From Aurantiochytrium sp. KH105 (Eukaryota; Sar; Bigyra; Thraustochytrida; Thraustochytriidae): DNA of 64,000 nt. Within the stretch, counting starts at the first letter, position 1. Each line of letters opens with the position of its first letter. The stretch covers positions 186,001 through 250,000 of the forward strand of contig BGKB01000033.1 of assembly GCA_003116975.1 (NCBI GenBank), given 5' to 3'. A model generated the notes under the pieces. That model had not been told where the DNA came from and searched no databases. It was given only the letters and a program-made list of their open reading frames with translations. Positions 1-9,374 of the stretch are shown in pieces. The translations under genes and the position numbers were made by a program.

Positions 1-3000
1 CCAAGTGCAGATACAGGAGTTCGAATTTTTTGGTGGCTTCGTCGTAAGCAACAACACTCGCCTCCTTGCATCCTTCCTCCTCGAAAAATTTCAAGACGAT
101 CGAGCCAAGGTACGACTCGATCACGTCCCGTTTCGTCGCTCCAATACGTAACAGTTTGGATGAATCACTGGGCTTGCGTTTCGAAGGCAAACGAGCAGGC
201 TTGGCTTTCTTGGCAGTGCTGCCATTCGCCTTGTGTGCGAGGGACCCACTGCCACCGTTTCTACCCTTGGTGTCGAGCTTTGCATCAGCACGTTCTTCTT
301 CTTCTTCTTGTTCATCCTCTTCCTCCTCTTCTTCCTCTTCTTGATCTTCTTCTTCCTCCTCTTCCTCGTCGACAGCGTTCTCGGCTTCGGCCTCTTTTAT
401 CTTTTCTGCCGCGGCGATAGCGCTTCTTCTCGTAGTGCTCCCGTTGGCACGTCTTCCGGACGGCTTTGCGGGAGGAGGAGGAGCAACAACTTCCTCCTCC
501 TCCTCATCCTCGTCGTCTTCGTCGTCTTCCTCGCCCGCGGTACTCTGCTTGTTCTTCTTTTTCCTCTCCTTGCGCTTGGCCTTCTTTTCGCGTTTTTTGG
601 CTGCGTATTGATCGTAAAGGGCCTGGGCAGCCTCGACCTCGCCGCGATCCATGACGACCGATTCACCATCATCGTCAAACTTGATACGCCAGGCCTTGCG
701 ACTCGTACTGAATGCAACAACCGTGCCTCGGATCAGGGCGTCAGGGTCCGCAGCATTTCCGGCACGCCTTGCCACGCGCGTATCGACGTGTTGACCCGTC
801 TGAGAGAAACCTTGTTTTTTCAAAGGTGCACTCAGCGTGTATTCATCGACTGTAGCTCGGACGTGTTTCCTCTTCCGCTTCTTTTTCTTCTTGCCGCCGT
901 CGTCGTCCGCGTCCGCATCCGCGATGGCGACACCATCACCGCTGACCCCTCCCGTATCGGCTTTGCTTGTTGCGGCAGCTTCACCGGCACTCGTTGTCGT
1001 GCCTGCATTCGAATCAGCGCCTTCTTCAGTTCCCTCCGGAGCCCACTCCCATTCTTGAAGCCACGGCTCCTCGGGAATACCCTTTTCGTAAGGGTATGGA
1101 TTCATGGCAACCATGCTGTCTTCCTTGAGAACCCACGAGCGAAAAAGCTGGCGCGTCTTTGACGTCAGTGTGTGCGCAACCTTGTAGATGAACGAGCCGC
1201 GCACATTGTACGTTTTACAATTTGCCCAAATTTGCTCAATGTCGTCGAGCACCTCGCCACAGTCCTTGTAGTGCTTCGGCTTGTTGAGAAACTCATCGAC
1301 CGTGCGCAGGGCCATGGGCTTGTTGACAATCTTGAGATAGTCCGGGTACATTTTGGTGTCTACCTCCTCCCAAAACACGCTTGCTTGCTCCTCGTTGGCA
1401 ATGTGGCGCACAACGGCCTGACACCGTCGGCGCGAGTCGGCAGTAATGGGAACGTTTGCGGCAGCGTCAGACACAGGATTCGGGCCGAGCTTGGGCACCT
1501 TCTTTTGCGGCCCAGGACCCCCGGCACCTGCACCGCCGCCGCCCGTGCTTCCACGACCCTTGCGCTTGCGCGAACTGGTGGGCGCCGTTGAAGGAGCCGG
1601 CGCGGGCGCCTCGGGCTCAGCAATGCTTTCCTCCTGGGCCGCGGCAGCAGACCGATTCTCTTGCTCAGCAATCTCGCCGTCTTCAGCGGCAGCTGCGGCG
1701 GAAGCCCCAAAGCTAAAGCCGTCAAGCTTGCGCAAAGTTACGAGAAGGGTGTCAAGAATGAGCCGCTTGCACGGACCTGCTGCATTCGACTTGAAGACAC
1801 CTGGAGAAATGCTCTTTTGCAACATGGCCCGAAGTTTTGTCTCAGACTCGGGGACCTGCGGCAGGATTTCGTGCACATGCGACCGAATCCGCGCACCACG
1901 GTTCGTAGGCATGTCACGAACGGCGACGAGAGCACGCGCCCAGGAAGGAAGAGAGGCGAGCTTTTCCCCACTCAAATTGCTAATGAGTGGTGGAACGAGC
2001 GCACTCGTCGTCTTCATTTTGACACGACTCGACTTTAGCTTGACGCGGCTCTTGGGCTGCGCAATTGGTGCCAAACGCCTAACACCGCCCGACATTGACA
2101 TCGACGAGACACCAAGGCCCGCCGAGCCATCGGCTGCTGCCGCTGCTGCTTGCGCGTTGCTTGTTGAGCCAGACGAGAGCTTGGACGCAGCAGCGATGGC
2201 CGCGCCAATGACAGAGAGGGTCTCCGAGTCGTTGGGGAACTCAATGAGGAGCTCAGCAGACTCGCTTCCACTGTAAGGAGCCTTCTGTAGTCGCTCGATG
2301 CGATCGTAAATAGGTTTCATGGCTACTTCTCGCGTGGCCACAAGGCGCCACTTGGCCATTTTTCGCGCCTGACGTTTGCTGTGACCCGTTGGCTCGCCAT
2401 CCTCATCGACCTCATCATCGAGGTCGTCATTGTCGTTGTCATCATCGTCGTCTTCATCGCGGCCGCGATTCATCACACAGCTCACGGATACCTGCGTGTG
2501 GTGCAACACTTCCTTAAAGTACTGCGTTTCCCGTCCGAGCTCCATTTGCCGAATTTGCAAAATGCAATAGTAGCGCAAAAGCTCGGGCCAGGTCGCGTCA
2601 TTCAAGGGGGCGTAGCGCCGAGCTGAAACGCTACGATCCCGGGCCGCCTCACTCATGTTGGTTTCATGTGTGCTCTGCGAGCCGAGAAAGAGCATCTCGG
2701 CAAGACCAACGTGAAGAGGAACAAGCAAGTGCATGTCACAGGATGCGAGAGCCTGTCGCACCTCGGGCAAAAGCATGACAGGCGTGCGATCCGTACCCTC
2801 TTTAAAGCGTGGCCGTCCGTCGTTCTTATCCGTGGAGTCCCCCAGTTTACGCTTGCGCTTGCCCTTCTTTGTCGTCGAGGCAGATTTCGACTTTGCAGAC
2901 TTCGACCGCTTCGTTCCGCGCGACATGTTCGAGACCGAACCTCGTCGCGACACCATGTCGTCATCCTCATCGCCATCGTCTTCTTCCTCTTCTTCTTCCT

Positions 3001-6000
3001 CTTCCTCCTCGTCATCTTCTTCTTCCTCCTCGTAGTCAAAGTCATCATCATCGTCATCAATGTCGAGGTCGTCCTCCTGACCGCCCATGGAAGCGTCTTC
3101 GTCGTCTTCATCACCGTCGCCGTCGCCGCCAGCACCGTCGTCGTCACCGCCCGTGAAAAAATCACCATCCACGTTCGGACGAACAAGACCTTCTTCGATT
3201 TCTGGCACCTTGCACACGTTGAAAAGCGGCGCGTACTTTGAAAAGAAGTCCCAGATCTCCATGAGGTCGCCGCAAAGTGGACCCGGGAAGAGCTTTCGCA
3301 TGGCCTTGAGCGCAAGAGGTTTTGACTCCGTCAGGACCTCGAGGTCGTCGGGAAGATCCTTCTCCATCTGAGCTCCAATGACGTTCTCGATGGCAACGCC
3401 AGCCTTTTCGAGCTGATCGTAGAATCCAATGAGTTCCTTCTTGACCTCTTCTGCCCGTTCGTTCTCGAGCTTGCGCTTGCGCTCGGCCGTTTCTGCCTTC
3501 TCGAGACGCGCTGCAGCCGATGCAAGCTTGCGTTGCTGCTGCTCGAACTGCGACTCGGCGCGCTTAAGCTCGGTTCGGATCGCCGATTGCTCCTTCTTGG
3601 GTAAATCATCGACCCCCTCGGCAGCGCCCCGCGCGCGTTCGAGTTCCTTTTGTAAGATGTCGAGCGCCTCCTCCTCAAACTTGACCTGATTTTGAAACAT
3701 GACAATATCTTCCTCCTTGTCCTCCTTTTGCTCCTCCCGCTTCTTCTTGATCTCCTCGCGCAGATCGTTGAGGGCGTCGAGATGATCCTGGCGCTCCTTG
3801 ATGCGAGCTTCCTTATCCTCTCGAAGGGTTCGCACGACCTCTTGCTTTTCCTTCTTTTTCAGATCGATGCGCCAGTTTCGTGCATGTCGGTCTTCGATGC
3901 GCATGTGACGACGATTGGCTGTTTCCGAGCGTTTGTCCATTGTTTCCTGGTGCTTGACAATGCGCTTGCGCGCCTTCTCGATGCGCCCGCCCACGGTGGC
4001 AAGTCGTCTCTCGAGGCGCTTTTCGTCTTTGTCACGATCCGAGCGCTGAATGAAGAACTGATGGTTTTGTGCGGTGTCCATGAGTGGCAGAGACTCCAGA
4101 ACCTGGATAAGCTTTTTGTCTTGGATGCCAAACAGATAGTTGCCCATTTGCTCGTTGATGAGCGGCGTCATGTCAACTTGGAACCACTGCAACTGCTGCG
4201 GTTGCGGAAGGAGGTGAAGGTTGGGAGCTCCGGCCAGATAATTCTTTTCGCTGAGGCCAGGAATGTCCTTGCCGACAGCGTCGTCCAGAGCATCCCAAGC
4301 TTCGTTGTCCTTTTCCTCTTCAAGGGTGCGACGCTTCTCCTCGGCGGTGACCTCGCCATGCTCCACGCGAAACTGCTCAATTTTGGCGATATCCTCCTCG
4401 CTGAGAGCCGCCTTGAGTCTGTCGAGGGTTTCTCCTTGATATTGGCAGCTCTTCCAGCCATCATCGGCCATCTTCGATGGATTGACGATGCGTTTCATCG
4501 TAATACTGAATGCCGACGGAGTGTCAAAGTGTTTCCCCTCACACTCGATGGTTCCGTCTTCGTGCAGATCAGCCTCCCAGATTTTGTGCTTATACTCGAG
4601 CACAATCCCTGGGCCATCTGGACCCGCCTCAACGCGTCCAAGACGGATAAAGTCGATGAGTTGAGCGGCCCGACGCTTCTTGTTGAGCTCACGTTCCGAA
4701 GTGGACGACTCGCCCGAGGTCCCTTCTGCTTCTGCCGCGTCGTTTGCACTAACATTGGCAGCACTCGCAGCATCAGCAGAACTCGCGGCGTCGGCAGCAT
4801 CTGCACTTTTGTCGCCTTCCAGCTTGACGTCAGCAGTGCTTTTTCTTCGGGTACTTGACCGCGTCGGCGTTGACGTTTTCTTTTCAGTGGCGTCAGCTGT
4901 GCTCACGCTCTTCGTATCGTCGCTTGTGGGTTTTACTGCACCAGCAGAGGCATCTTCACCCTCGGAGAGGGCCTCCTTCTTGACCACAGGGGTGGCAGAC
5001 GAGGAGCTGGCGCTTGCGCCATCGGCGCTTGTAGCTGCAGGCAGAGAGTCGACATCCATGAGAGATACGGTTGCCTCAGCCTCGCGGCGCCGCGCAGCTT
5101 CGGATGCAAGATCGCGCTGGACGTCGGCTTCGACGCGTTTCAAAAGACGGTTGAGAATTTGTGTGACCTCCTTGGTGATGATCTTCATTTTCTCCTCCTC
5201 GTCCGAGACTTTGGCAAGGGCACGAGAGGCATTGGAAGGAAGAGCATTGAGGTTACACACACGATCCGAGGCGGCCACCCCGGCCGCCATTCCCTCCCAG
5301 TAGCGGTGGATTCCAAGCAGAATCTCGACAATCATGAGTGTCCAGACAGCCATGGGGCTACGCGCTTCGCGCGTCAAACCCGTGGACACCTCTGTAACGC
5401 GAAATACAGGAGCAGTTTTACCCTCGACTGCCACGATCTCATTGTGATACGTTGACATTTGCAGCGGTCGTTTCGAGCTAAAGAACCTGCACGCGCTTAA
5501 ATAGCCCACGGGAAAAATATGTTTGCGCGTGACAAAGCGCGGCAGGTCCACGATTTGGCCCAGACGGAGCACCGTGACGTACTCGTTAACTTTGAGCGGC
5601 GCCTTGAGTTCAACGGGCGCGCCGACCTGCGTGTTTTCCGGCAAAAGCTTGAGCAGCGCCTCGGTCTGCGCGGCAGCCGTTGCGCCCTCGACGGGTTTCG
5701 TTTTCGGGACGCCAAATTTCTTTTGTGCGATGCGAAAGGCCTCGGGTCGAGGGCACTCATCTTTGGCTGAGAGACCAAGATAGGCAGCCACGTTCCTGCG
5801 GTTTTTCAAACGCTTGTACTGAGGTGTGAGGAAATACGACTCTACATTGCCAATGTTAGCACCCTTGGTGCGGCGCACGACCTCGATGGTCCATTCATTG
5901 AGCGCATCCAGTGATCCTGCGCGGTCGAGCCAAGCGCTTACCGCGCGGAGCTTTTTGAAATGCGGTTTGAACTCCTCCGTTTCCTCTGGAAATTCTGGAT

Positions 6001-7294
6001 TTGCGGCGCTCGTCGTGAAGATGATTTCGCAACTCTTGAGGTCTCGTGCAGGCCTTCCCGTGGCCTTCTTTCTTTTTTTCTTCACGACTGCGTCGCCTTT
6101 TCCATTCCCTCGCGAGCCCTTGCCCTTGCTGGCCTTGTCTTTGTCGTTTTTGGTCTTGTTGCTAACACTGCTGCTGCTGCTATTGGCGTTGCTGTCTGCG
6201 CCGCCCTTGGCATCTACTTTGGCCCCGTTCGACGTTGCCGTCGCGCTTTGAGATTTGGAAGGCGTTCGACCGCTGTCGGAGAAGTCTGAGTGATCGTCAT
6301 CGTCATCGTCGTCGTCATCGTCGTCGTCGTCATCGTCGTCGTCGTCATCGTCATCCTCGTCGTCGTCCTCCTCATAGTCGTCCTCGTCGTCGTCGTCATC
6401 CTCGTCGTCGTTTTTGTCTTCGTCTTCGACGTCGGAGTCGACGGCCTTTTTCTTGCTCTGTGCTTTCGCTCGACGAGGTGCTCGAGTTGGCGTTTTGCCG
6501 CTAGCTTTCGTTGTCGTTGAGGAGGTCTTGGCTGTTGATGAGGAAGCTTTGGTCGTTGCGGTGGCATCCTTGGTTTCATTAGAGTCTTGACTTGACTTTG
6601 ACTTTGCTTTGGCCCTCGATTTTGGCTGTTTCGAGACAGATGATGGCGCGGATGCAGACGTTGCGGAGGCATCGCCGGCAGTAGTAGAGGTAATATTAGC
6701 ACCAGCAGCAAAAGTAGTAGCAGAAGCAGTAGCATCCGAAGCAGCAGCAGCACCAGCAGCCGGAGGAGTCTTCGTGGGCGTCGCAGCGGCATCGGAGGAA
6801 GCTGCTGCACTCTTTGCAGCGACTCGCTTCTGCGTGGCTGCTCGCTCATAGACGGCAGGTTTGACGGACATTCTTCGCCAGGGTTTTTCGCCCTCTTTTA
6901 CCTGGACGACCCACTTTTCGAACATGTCCTTGAACTCAGCATCGAGTTTTTCGGCGACACGACCCATCTCGGAGTCTTCCCCGTTAAAGGTCTTGCAATT
7001 CTCGAAGACGAGCCTCACATCCTTGTAGAACTCGCCGAGCGTTTTGTATGCCACGGGTTTGGGATCATCCCTGACGAAGATGCGTTTGCTGGGCAGTCCG
7101 AGCGGCTTTCCGGTTGCGTTGAGGCGCGCATGGACTGTGCGCAAGTCCATCGGCTGCTTGATGACCTCCTTGTATTTGGGGAAGGCATCGAGCGGGATGG
7201 GCGCGCAGAAGGCGATGGCCTTGTCTGCATTCGCCACCTTGCGCACCGACGCCTCGGCGCCCAGCACGGCCTCCTTGGTCCACTTGGCGTCCAT
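1..7294 (-). CDS. Giant double-bromodomain / RAMA / Tudor-like chromatin protein (partial, C-terminus beyond left edge)
   Basis: One open frame runs leftwards from the ATG at 7294 to the window edge: 2431 codons with no stop. I confirmed the same frame at 7294, 4498, 2956 and 1438. Bromodomain 1 (about residues 10-110) has the PMDLRTV and NCKTFN motifs. An Asp-rich run lies near 290-335. A RAMA domain (about 870-965) has FDTPSAF, KRIVNPSK and the closing GW...G..L. A long charged coiled coil spans about 1080-1290 and a second acidic block 1390-1440. Bromodomain 2 (about 1950-2050) has NKPMALRTV and NCKTYN, followed by a Tudor-like GTVVAF...WRIKFDDDGE segment near 2185-2225. Both acetyl-lysine-binding Asn positions (FN, YN) are kept, but neither copy has a clear WPF shelf. 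The likely role is a nuclear acetyl-histone reader or scaffold; that is inference. Start choice: first in-frame ATG just before bromodomain 1. Confidence 0.85.
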   Translation of the reverse strand, partial: MDAKWTKEAVLGAEASVRKVANADKAIAFCAPIPLDAFPKYKEVIKQPMDLRTVHARLNATGKPLGLPSKRIFVRDDPKPVAYKTLGEFYKDVRLVFENCKTFNGEDSEMGRVAEKLDAEFKDMFEKWVVQVKEGEKPWRRMSVKPAVYERAATQKRVAAKSAAASSDAAATPTKTPPAAGAAAASDATASATTFAAGANITSTTAGDASATSASAPSSVSKQPKSRAKAKSKSSQDSNETKDATATTKASSSTAKTSSTTTKASGKTPTRAPRRAKAQSKKKAVDSDVEDEDKNDDEDDDDDEDDYEEDDDEDDDDDDDDDDDDDDDDDDDDDHSDFSDSGRTPSKSQSATATSNGAKVDAKGGADSNANSSSSSVSNKTKNDKDKASKGKGSRGNGKGDAVVKKKRKKATGRPARDLKSCEIIFTTSAANPEFPEETEEFKPHFKKLRAVSAWLDRAGSLDALNEWTIEVVRRTKGANIGNVESYFLTPQYKRLKNRRNVAAYLGLSAKDECPRPEAFRIAQKKFGVPKTKPVEGATAAAQTEALLKLLPENTQVGAPVELKAPLKVNEYVTVLRLGQIVDLPRFVTRKHIFPVGYLSACRFFSSKRPLQMSTYHNEIVAVEGKTAPVFRVTEVSTGLTREARSPMAVWTLMIVEILLGIHRYWEGMAAGVAASDRVCNLNALPSNASRALAKVSDEEEKMKIITKEVTQILNRLLKRVEADVQRDLASEAARRREAEATVSLMDVDSLPAATSADGASASSSSATPVVKKEALSEGEDASAGAVKPTSDDTKSVSTADATEKKTSTPTRSSTRRKSTADVKLEGDKSADAADAASSADAASAANVSANDAAEAEGTSGESSTSERELNKKRRAAQLIDFIRLGRVEAGPDGPGIVLEYKHKIWEADLHEDGTIECEGKHFDTPSAFSITMKRIVNPSKMADDGWKSCQYQGETLDRLKAALSEEDIAKIEQFRVEHGEVTAEEKRRTLEEEKDNEAWDALDDAVGKDIPGLSEKNYLAGAPNLHLLPQPQQLQWFQVDMTPLINEQMGNYLFGIQDKKLIQVLESLPLMDTAQNHQFFIQRSDRDKDEKRLERRLATVGGRIEKARKRIVKHQETMDKRSETANRRHMRIEDRHARNWRIDLKKKEKQEVVRTLREDKEARIKERQDHLDALNDLREEIKKKREEQKEDKEEDIVMFQNQVKFEEEALDILQKELERARGAAEGVDDLPKKEQSAIRTELKRAESQFEQQQRKLASAAARLEKAETAERKRKLENERAEEVKKELIGFYDQLEKAGVAIENVIGAQMEKDLPDDLEVLTESKPLALKAMRKLFPGPLCGDLMEIWDFFSKYAPLFNVCKVPEIEEGLVRPNVDGDFFTGGDDDGAGGDGDGDEDDEDASMGGQEDDLDIDDDDDDFDYEEEEEDDEEEEEEEEEEDDGDEDDDMVSRRGSVSNMSRGTKRSKSAKSKSASTTKKGKRKRKLGDSTDKNDGRPRFKEGTDRTPVMLLPEVRQALASCDMHLLVPLHVGLAEMLFLGSQSTHETNMSEAARDRSVSARRYAPLNDATWPELLRYYCILQIRQMELGRETQYFKEVLHHTQVSVSCVMNRGRDEDDDDDNDNDDLDDEVDEDGEPTGHSKRQARKMAKWRLVATREVAMKPIYDRIERLQKAPYSGSESAELLIEFPNDSETLSVIGAAIAAASKLSSGSTSNAQAAAAAADGSAGLGVSSMSMSGGVRRLAPIAQPKSRVKLKSSRVKMKTTSALVPPLISNLSGEKLASLPSWARALVAVRDMPTNRGARIRSHVHEILPQVPESETKLRAMLQKSISPGVFKSNAAGPCKRLILDTLLVTLRKLDGFSFGASAAAAAEDGEIAEQENRSAAAAQEESIAEPEAPAPAPSTAPTSSRKRKGRGSTGGGGAGAGGPGPQKKVPKLGPNPVSDAAANVPITADSRRRCQAVVRHIANEEQASVFWEEVDTKMYPDYLKIVNKPMALRTVDEFLNKPKHYKDCGEVLDDIEQIWANCKTYNVRGSFIYKVAHTLTSKTRQLFRSWVLKEDSMVAMNPYPYEKGIPEEPWLQEWEWAPEGTEEGADSNAGTTTSAGEAAATSKADTGGVSGDGVAIADADADDDGGKKKKKRKRKHVRATVDEYTLSAPLKKQGFSQTGQHVDTRVARRAGNAADPDALIRGTVVAFSTSRKAWRIKFDDDGESVVMDRGEVEAAQALYDQYAAKKREKKAKRKERKKKNKQSTAGEEDDEDDEDEEEEEVVAPPPPAKPSGRRANGSTTRRSAIAAAEKIKEAEAENAVDEEEEEEEDQEEEEEEEEDEQEEEEERADAKLDTKGRNGGSGSLAHKANGSTAKKAKPARLPSKRKPSDSSKLLRIGATKRDVIESYLGSIVLKFFEEEGCKEASVVAYDEATKKFELLYLHL

Positions 7295-7302
7295 GTCGCC
7301 TT

Positions 7303-7585
7303 TTCTCGCTCGCTCGCTCGCTCGCTCTGCTCTGCTCGGCGCTGCGCTGCTCTGGTCTGCTCTGCTCCTACTCCGCTTGCCCAGCCCAGCCTCGCCCGGC
7401 CCAGCCCAGCCCAACCTAGCCCAGCCCAGCCCAGCCCAGCGCGGCCCCGGGCGTTCTCCGCGGCCCCGGCCGCCAGGCTCTGCTCCTGCTCGCGCTCCTC
7501 CTCCGGCAGCGGCTCCGCGTCGAGCAGCAGGTGCCGCGGCGTGCAGCAGCAGGCAGCAGCAGGCAGCAGGCAGCAGGCAGCAGGC
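7303..7585. repeat. Cluster of GC-rich short tandem repeats in a 5' leader/promoter
   Basis: Three runs lie directly upstream of the bromodomain start codon: CTCG units at about 7303-7326, CCCAG pentamers at about 7376-7441, and CAG/CAGGCAG units at about 7545-7585. They are probably untranslated leader or promoter DNA. Confidence 0.7.
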
Positions 7586-8270
7586 GCCGCGTCGCGGCCT
7601 CGAGGGCGGCGGTTCTGCCGACCGCGCGTGGGCCCCTCGCCGCCGCGGGGCCTGCGCTCGCGCGGGTCGGCCGCCGCGGTGTCTGCGCGCCGCGCCCGCG
7701 CCGCGCGCCCGCGCCCGCGCCGCGCGCCGCGCCCGCGCGCGCGCGTCTGCCGCCGGCCCTCGCCCGCGGCCCGCCGCCGAATGAACCTCGGCAGGCAAGG
7801 CCGCCCGCCGGACGGGGAGAAAAGATCGACCAGAGGCCGCAGATCCCGCCGCGCGCGCGCGCGCGCCCGCCCTGCGCGCCCGCGGCCGGCCCGCGCGCGC
7901 GTCGCGGCGCCGCGGGAGGGGCCTGCCGCGCCGGACGCGCCTCGCGCCTCGCGCCCTCGCGCCTCGCGCCTCGCGCCTCGCTCGCTCGCCGCAGCTCGCG
8001 CGCACGCACGCGGAGTCGTCGTTTTGAATGCTCGAGAGAGAGAGGAGCAGGCAGCCGCCTGCGCTAATGTGAGAGGCAGGCAGAGAGAGGATCGAAGCAA
8101 GGATCGCTAGAGCCGCGGCTGGCTGATGGAAGCGAAGCAGACGATTGTCTGGGTTTGAGGCGGCCAGGGCGGGCGAGGGCGAGCCAGGCAGGGCAGACGA
8201 TTGTCTGAGTTACCAGGCTGGATGCGGATCGAGATCGCGGCGTGGAAAAAGCCTTCGACGGGCGGGCACG

Positions 8271-8289
8271 TCGATCGATCGATCGATCC
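8271..8289. repeat. ATCG tetranucleotide tract
   Basis: About four and a half perfect ATCG units. Similar tracts occur in three other divergent intergenic regions of this window. Confidence 0.75.
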
Positions 8290-8578
8290 TCCCTCGCTCG
8301 CAGCCGCCCGCCTGCAGCGCTCGCTGCGGGCGGGGTTTGCGCGGCGATTGATCGGAGGAGGCAGCGGCGAGGCCGGGCCTGCGGCGAGGCGAGGCGAGGC
8401 GAGGCAGGTGAGATAGTTGGCGGCGCGGGCGGGTGGCCGCCGAGGCTGGAGAGCGCGCAAGTGGATGGGTGCGCCGCGGAAAGTCGGGTATATCCGCGCC
8501 ACAAGTCGGGAATTTTTAGAGTTGTATAGAGGAGGGCTTTTTGCTTTTTGACTTGGCAGGGAGGCGCACGGCGAACAC

Positions 8579-8601
8579 CTTGACTTGACTTGACTTGACT
8601 T
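8579..8601. repeat. CTTGA pentanucleotide repeat
   Basis: A short run of about four CTTGA units in intergenic DNA. Confidence 0.7.
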
Positions 8602-9374
8602 GGTTTGATTTGATTGGAGAGCTCGTCAAGCGTGGGGAAGGAGATGGAGGCGCGAGCAGCGAGAATGCAGGGTCAGGCGAGAGGAAGACGAGGCACGGCA
8701 GTTTTTTTGGTTTTTTCCCCTACTCTTGCGAGGTGGCTCGGCACGGCGAGCGACAGGGGCTCGATTTTTTTTGGCCCACGAGAACCGTTATTGCTATCCA
8801 GACACTAGGATAACTCTACTAGAGCTGGTTTGTCAGCAAACAGCTGCGTTGTTCTAGTTGCTGGACGATGACATGTACAACGACCACTTATACTATACAT
8901 CACAGGTGACTTGCTTGTAAAAAGCGCTGTGCATTTTGCAGAAAGCACTGCAGAGTGCTTGCAAGTGCTCGTTGTCACGAGGAGACCAATTGCTCTTGAC
9001 CTTTCTCTCGATGACACAACATGCTCGCTCGCCCCTTGACGCTCGCTGAGAGACAACCTGGTGCTGCGCGGGTCTTGACTTCGACGGGAAGCAGGATTCC
9101 CGCCGTTTCGGCCACGACGTTGGACTTGCTCCATTTTACGTAGGCCTTTTCGAGCATTTTTCACGCACATGCTTTTCGGTCCCCTGCTCTTTGCGCTCCT
9201 TGCAGAGTTTCCTAATAACTCCCGCGGGGATCGAGGAGAGGCACTGTCTCAGCGTTGAGGCGAGCTTGTGTCGAGCACCTCTGCGCAGCGCAGCGCAGCC
9301 CCGACGCCGGCAAGCGAGCTTGAAGGCGCCGCCGGCGCGAGGCCTGCCCGGACGTGGACGGCCCGTCCGGCGCC

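Larger units (their letters stand above)
7295..9374. promoter_or_regulatory. Divergent upstream region between the bromodomain gene and the O-acyltransferase gene
   Basis: This 2.1 kb stretch separates two divergently transcribed genes. The part to about 8100 is extremely GC-rich and low in complexity, so open frames appear on both strands without any recognisable domain. It holds CTCG, CCCAG and CAGGCAG-type repeats, an ATCG tract near 8271-8289 and a CTTGA run near 8579-8601. From about 8800 the composition becomes more ordinary. I see no supported gene here and no clear TATA box. Confidence 0.5.

Noticed and set aside
233-1162. Hydrophobic plus-strand frame resembling a membrane protein
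   Set aside because: It is the antisense of acidic and basic tracts in the minus-strand bromodomain gene; Glu/Asp codons read backwards give Phe/Leu/Val.
6290-6520. Val/Ile-rich plus-strand frame
   Set aside because: It is antisense of the Asp-rich run of the bromodomain protein.
7015-8110. Long overlapping Arg/Ala/Pro-rich open frames on both strands
   Set aside because: They exist because the DNA is extremely GC-rich and has few stops. They contain no domain and overlap the bromodomain gene in the wrong frame.
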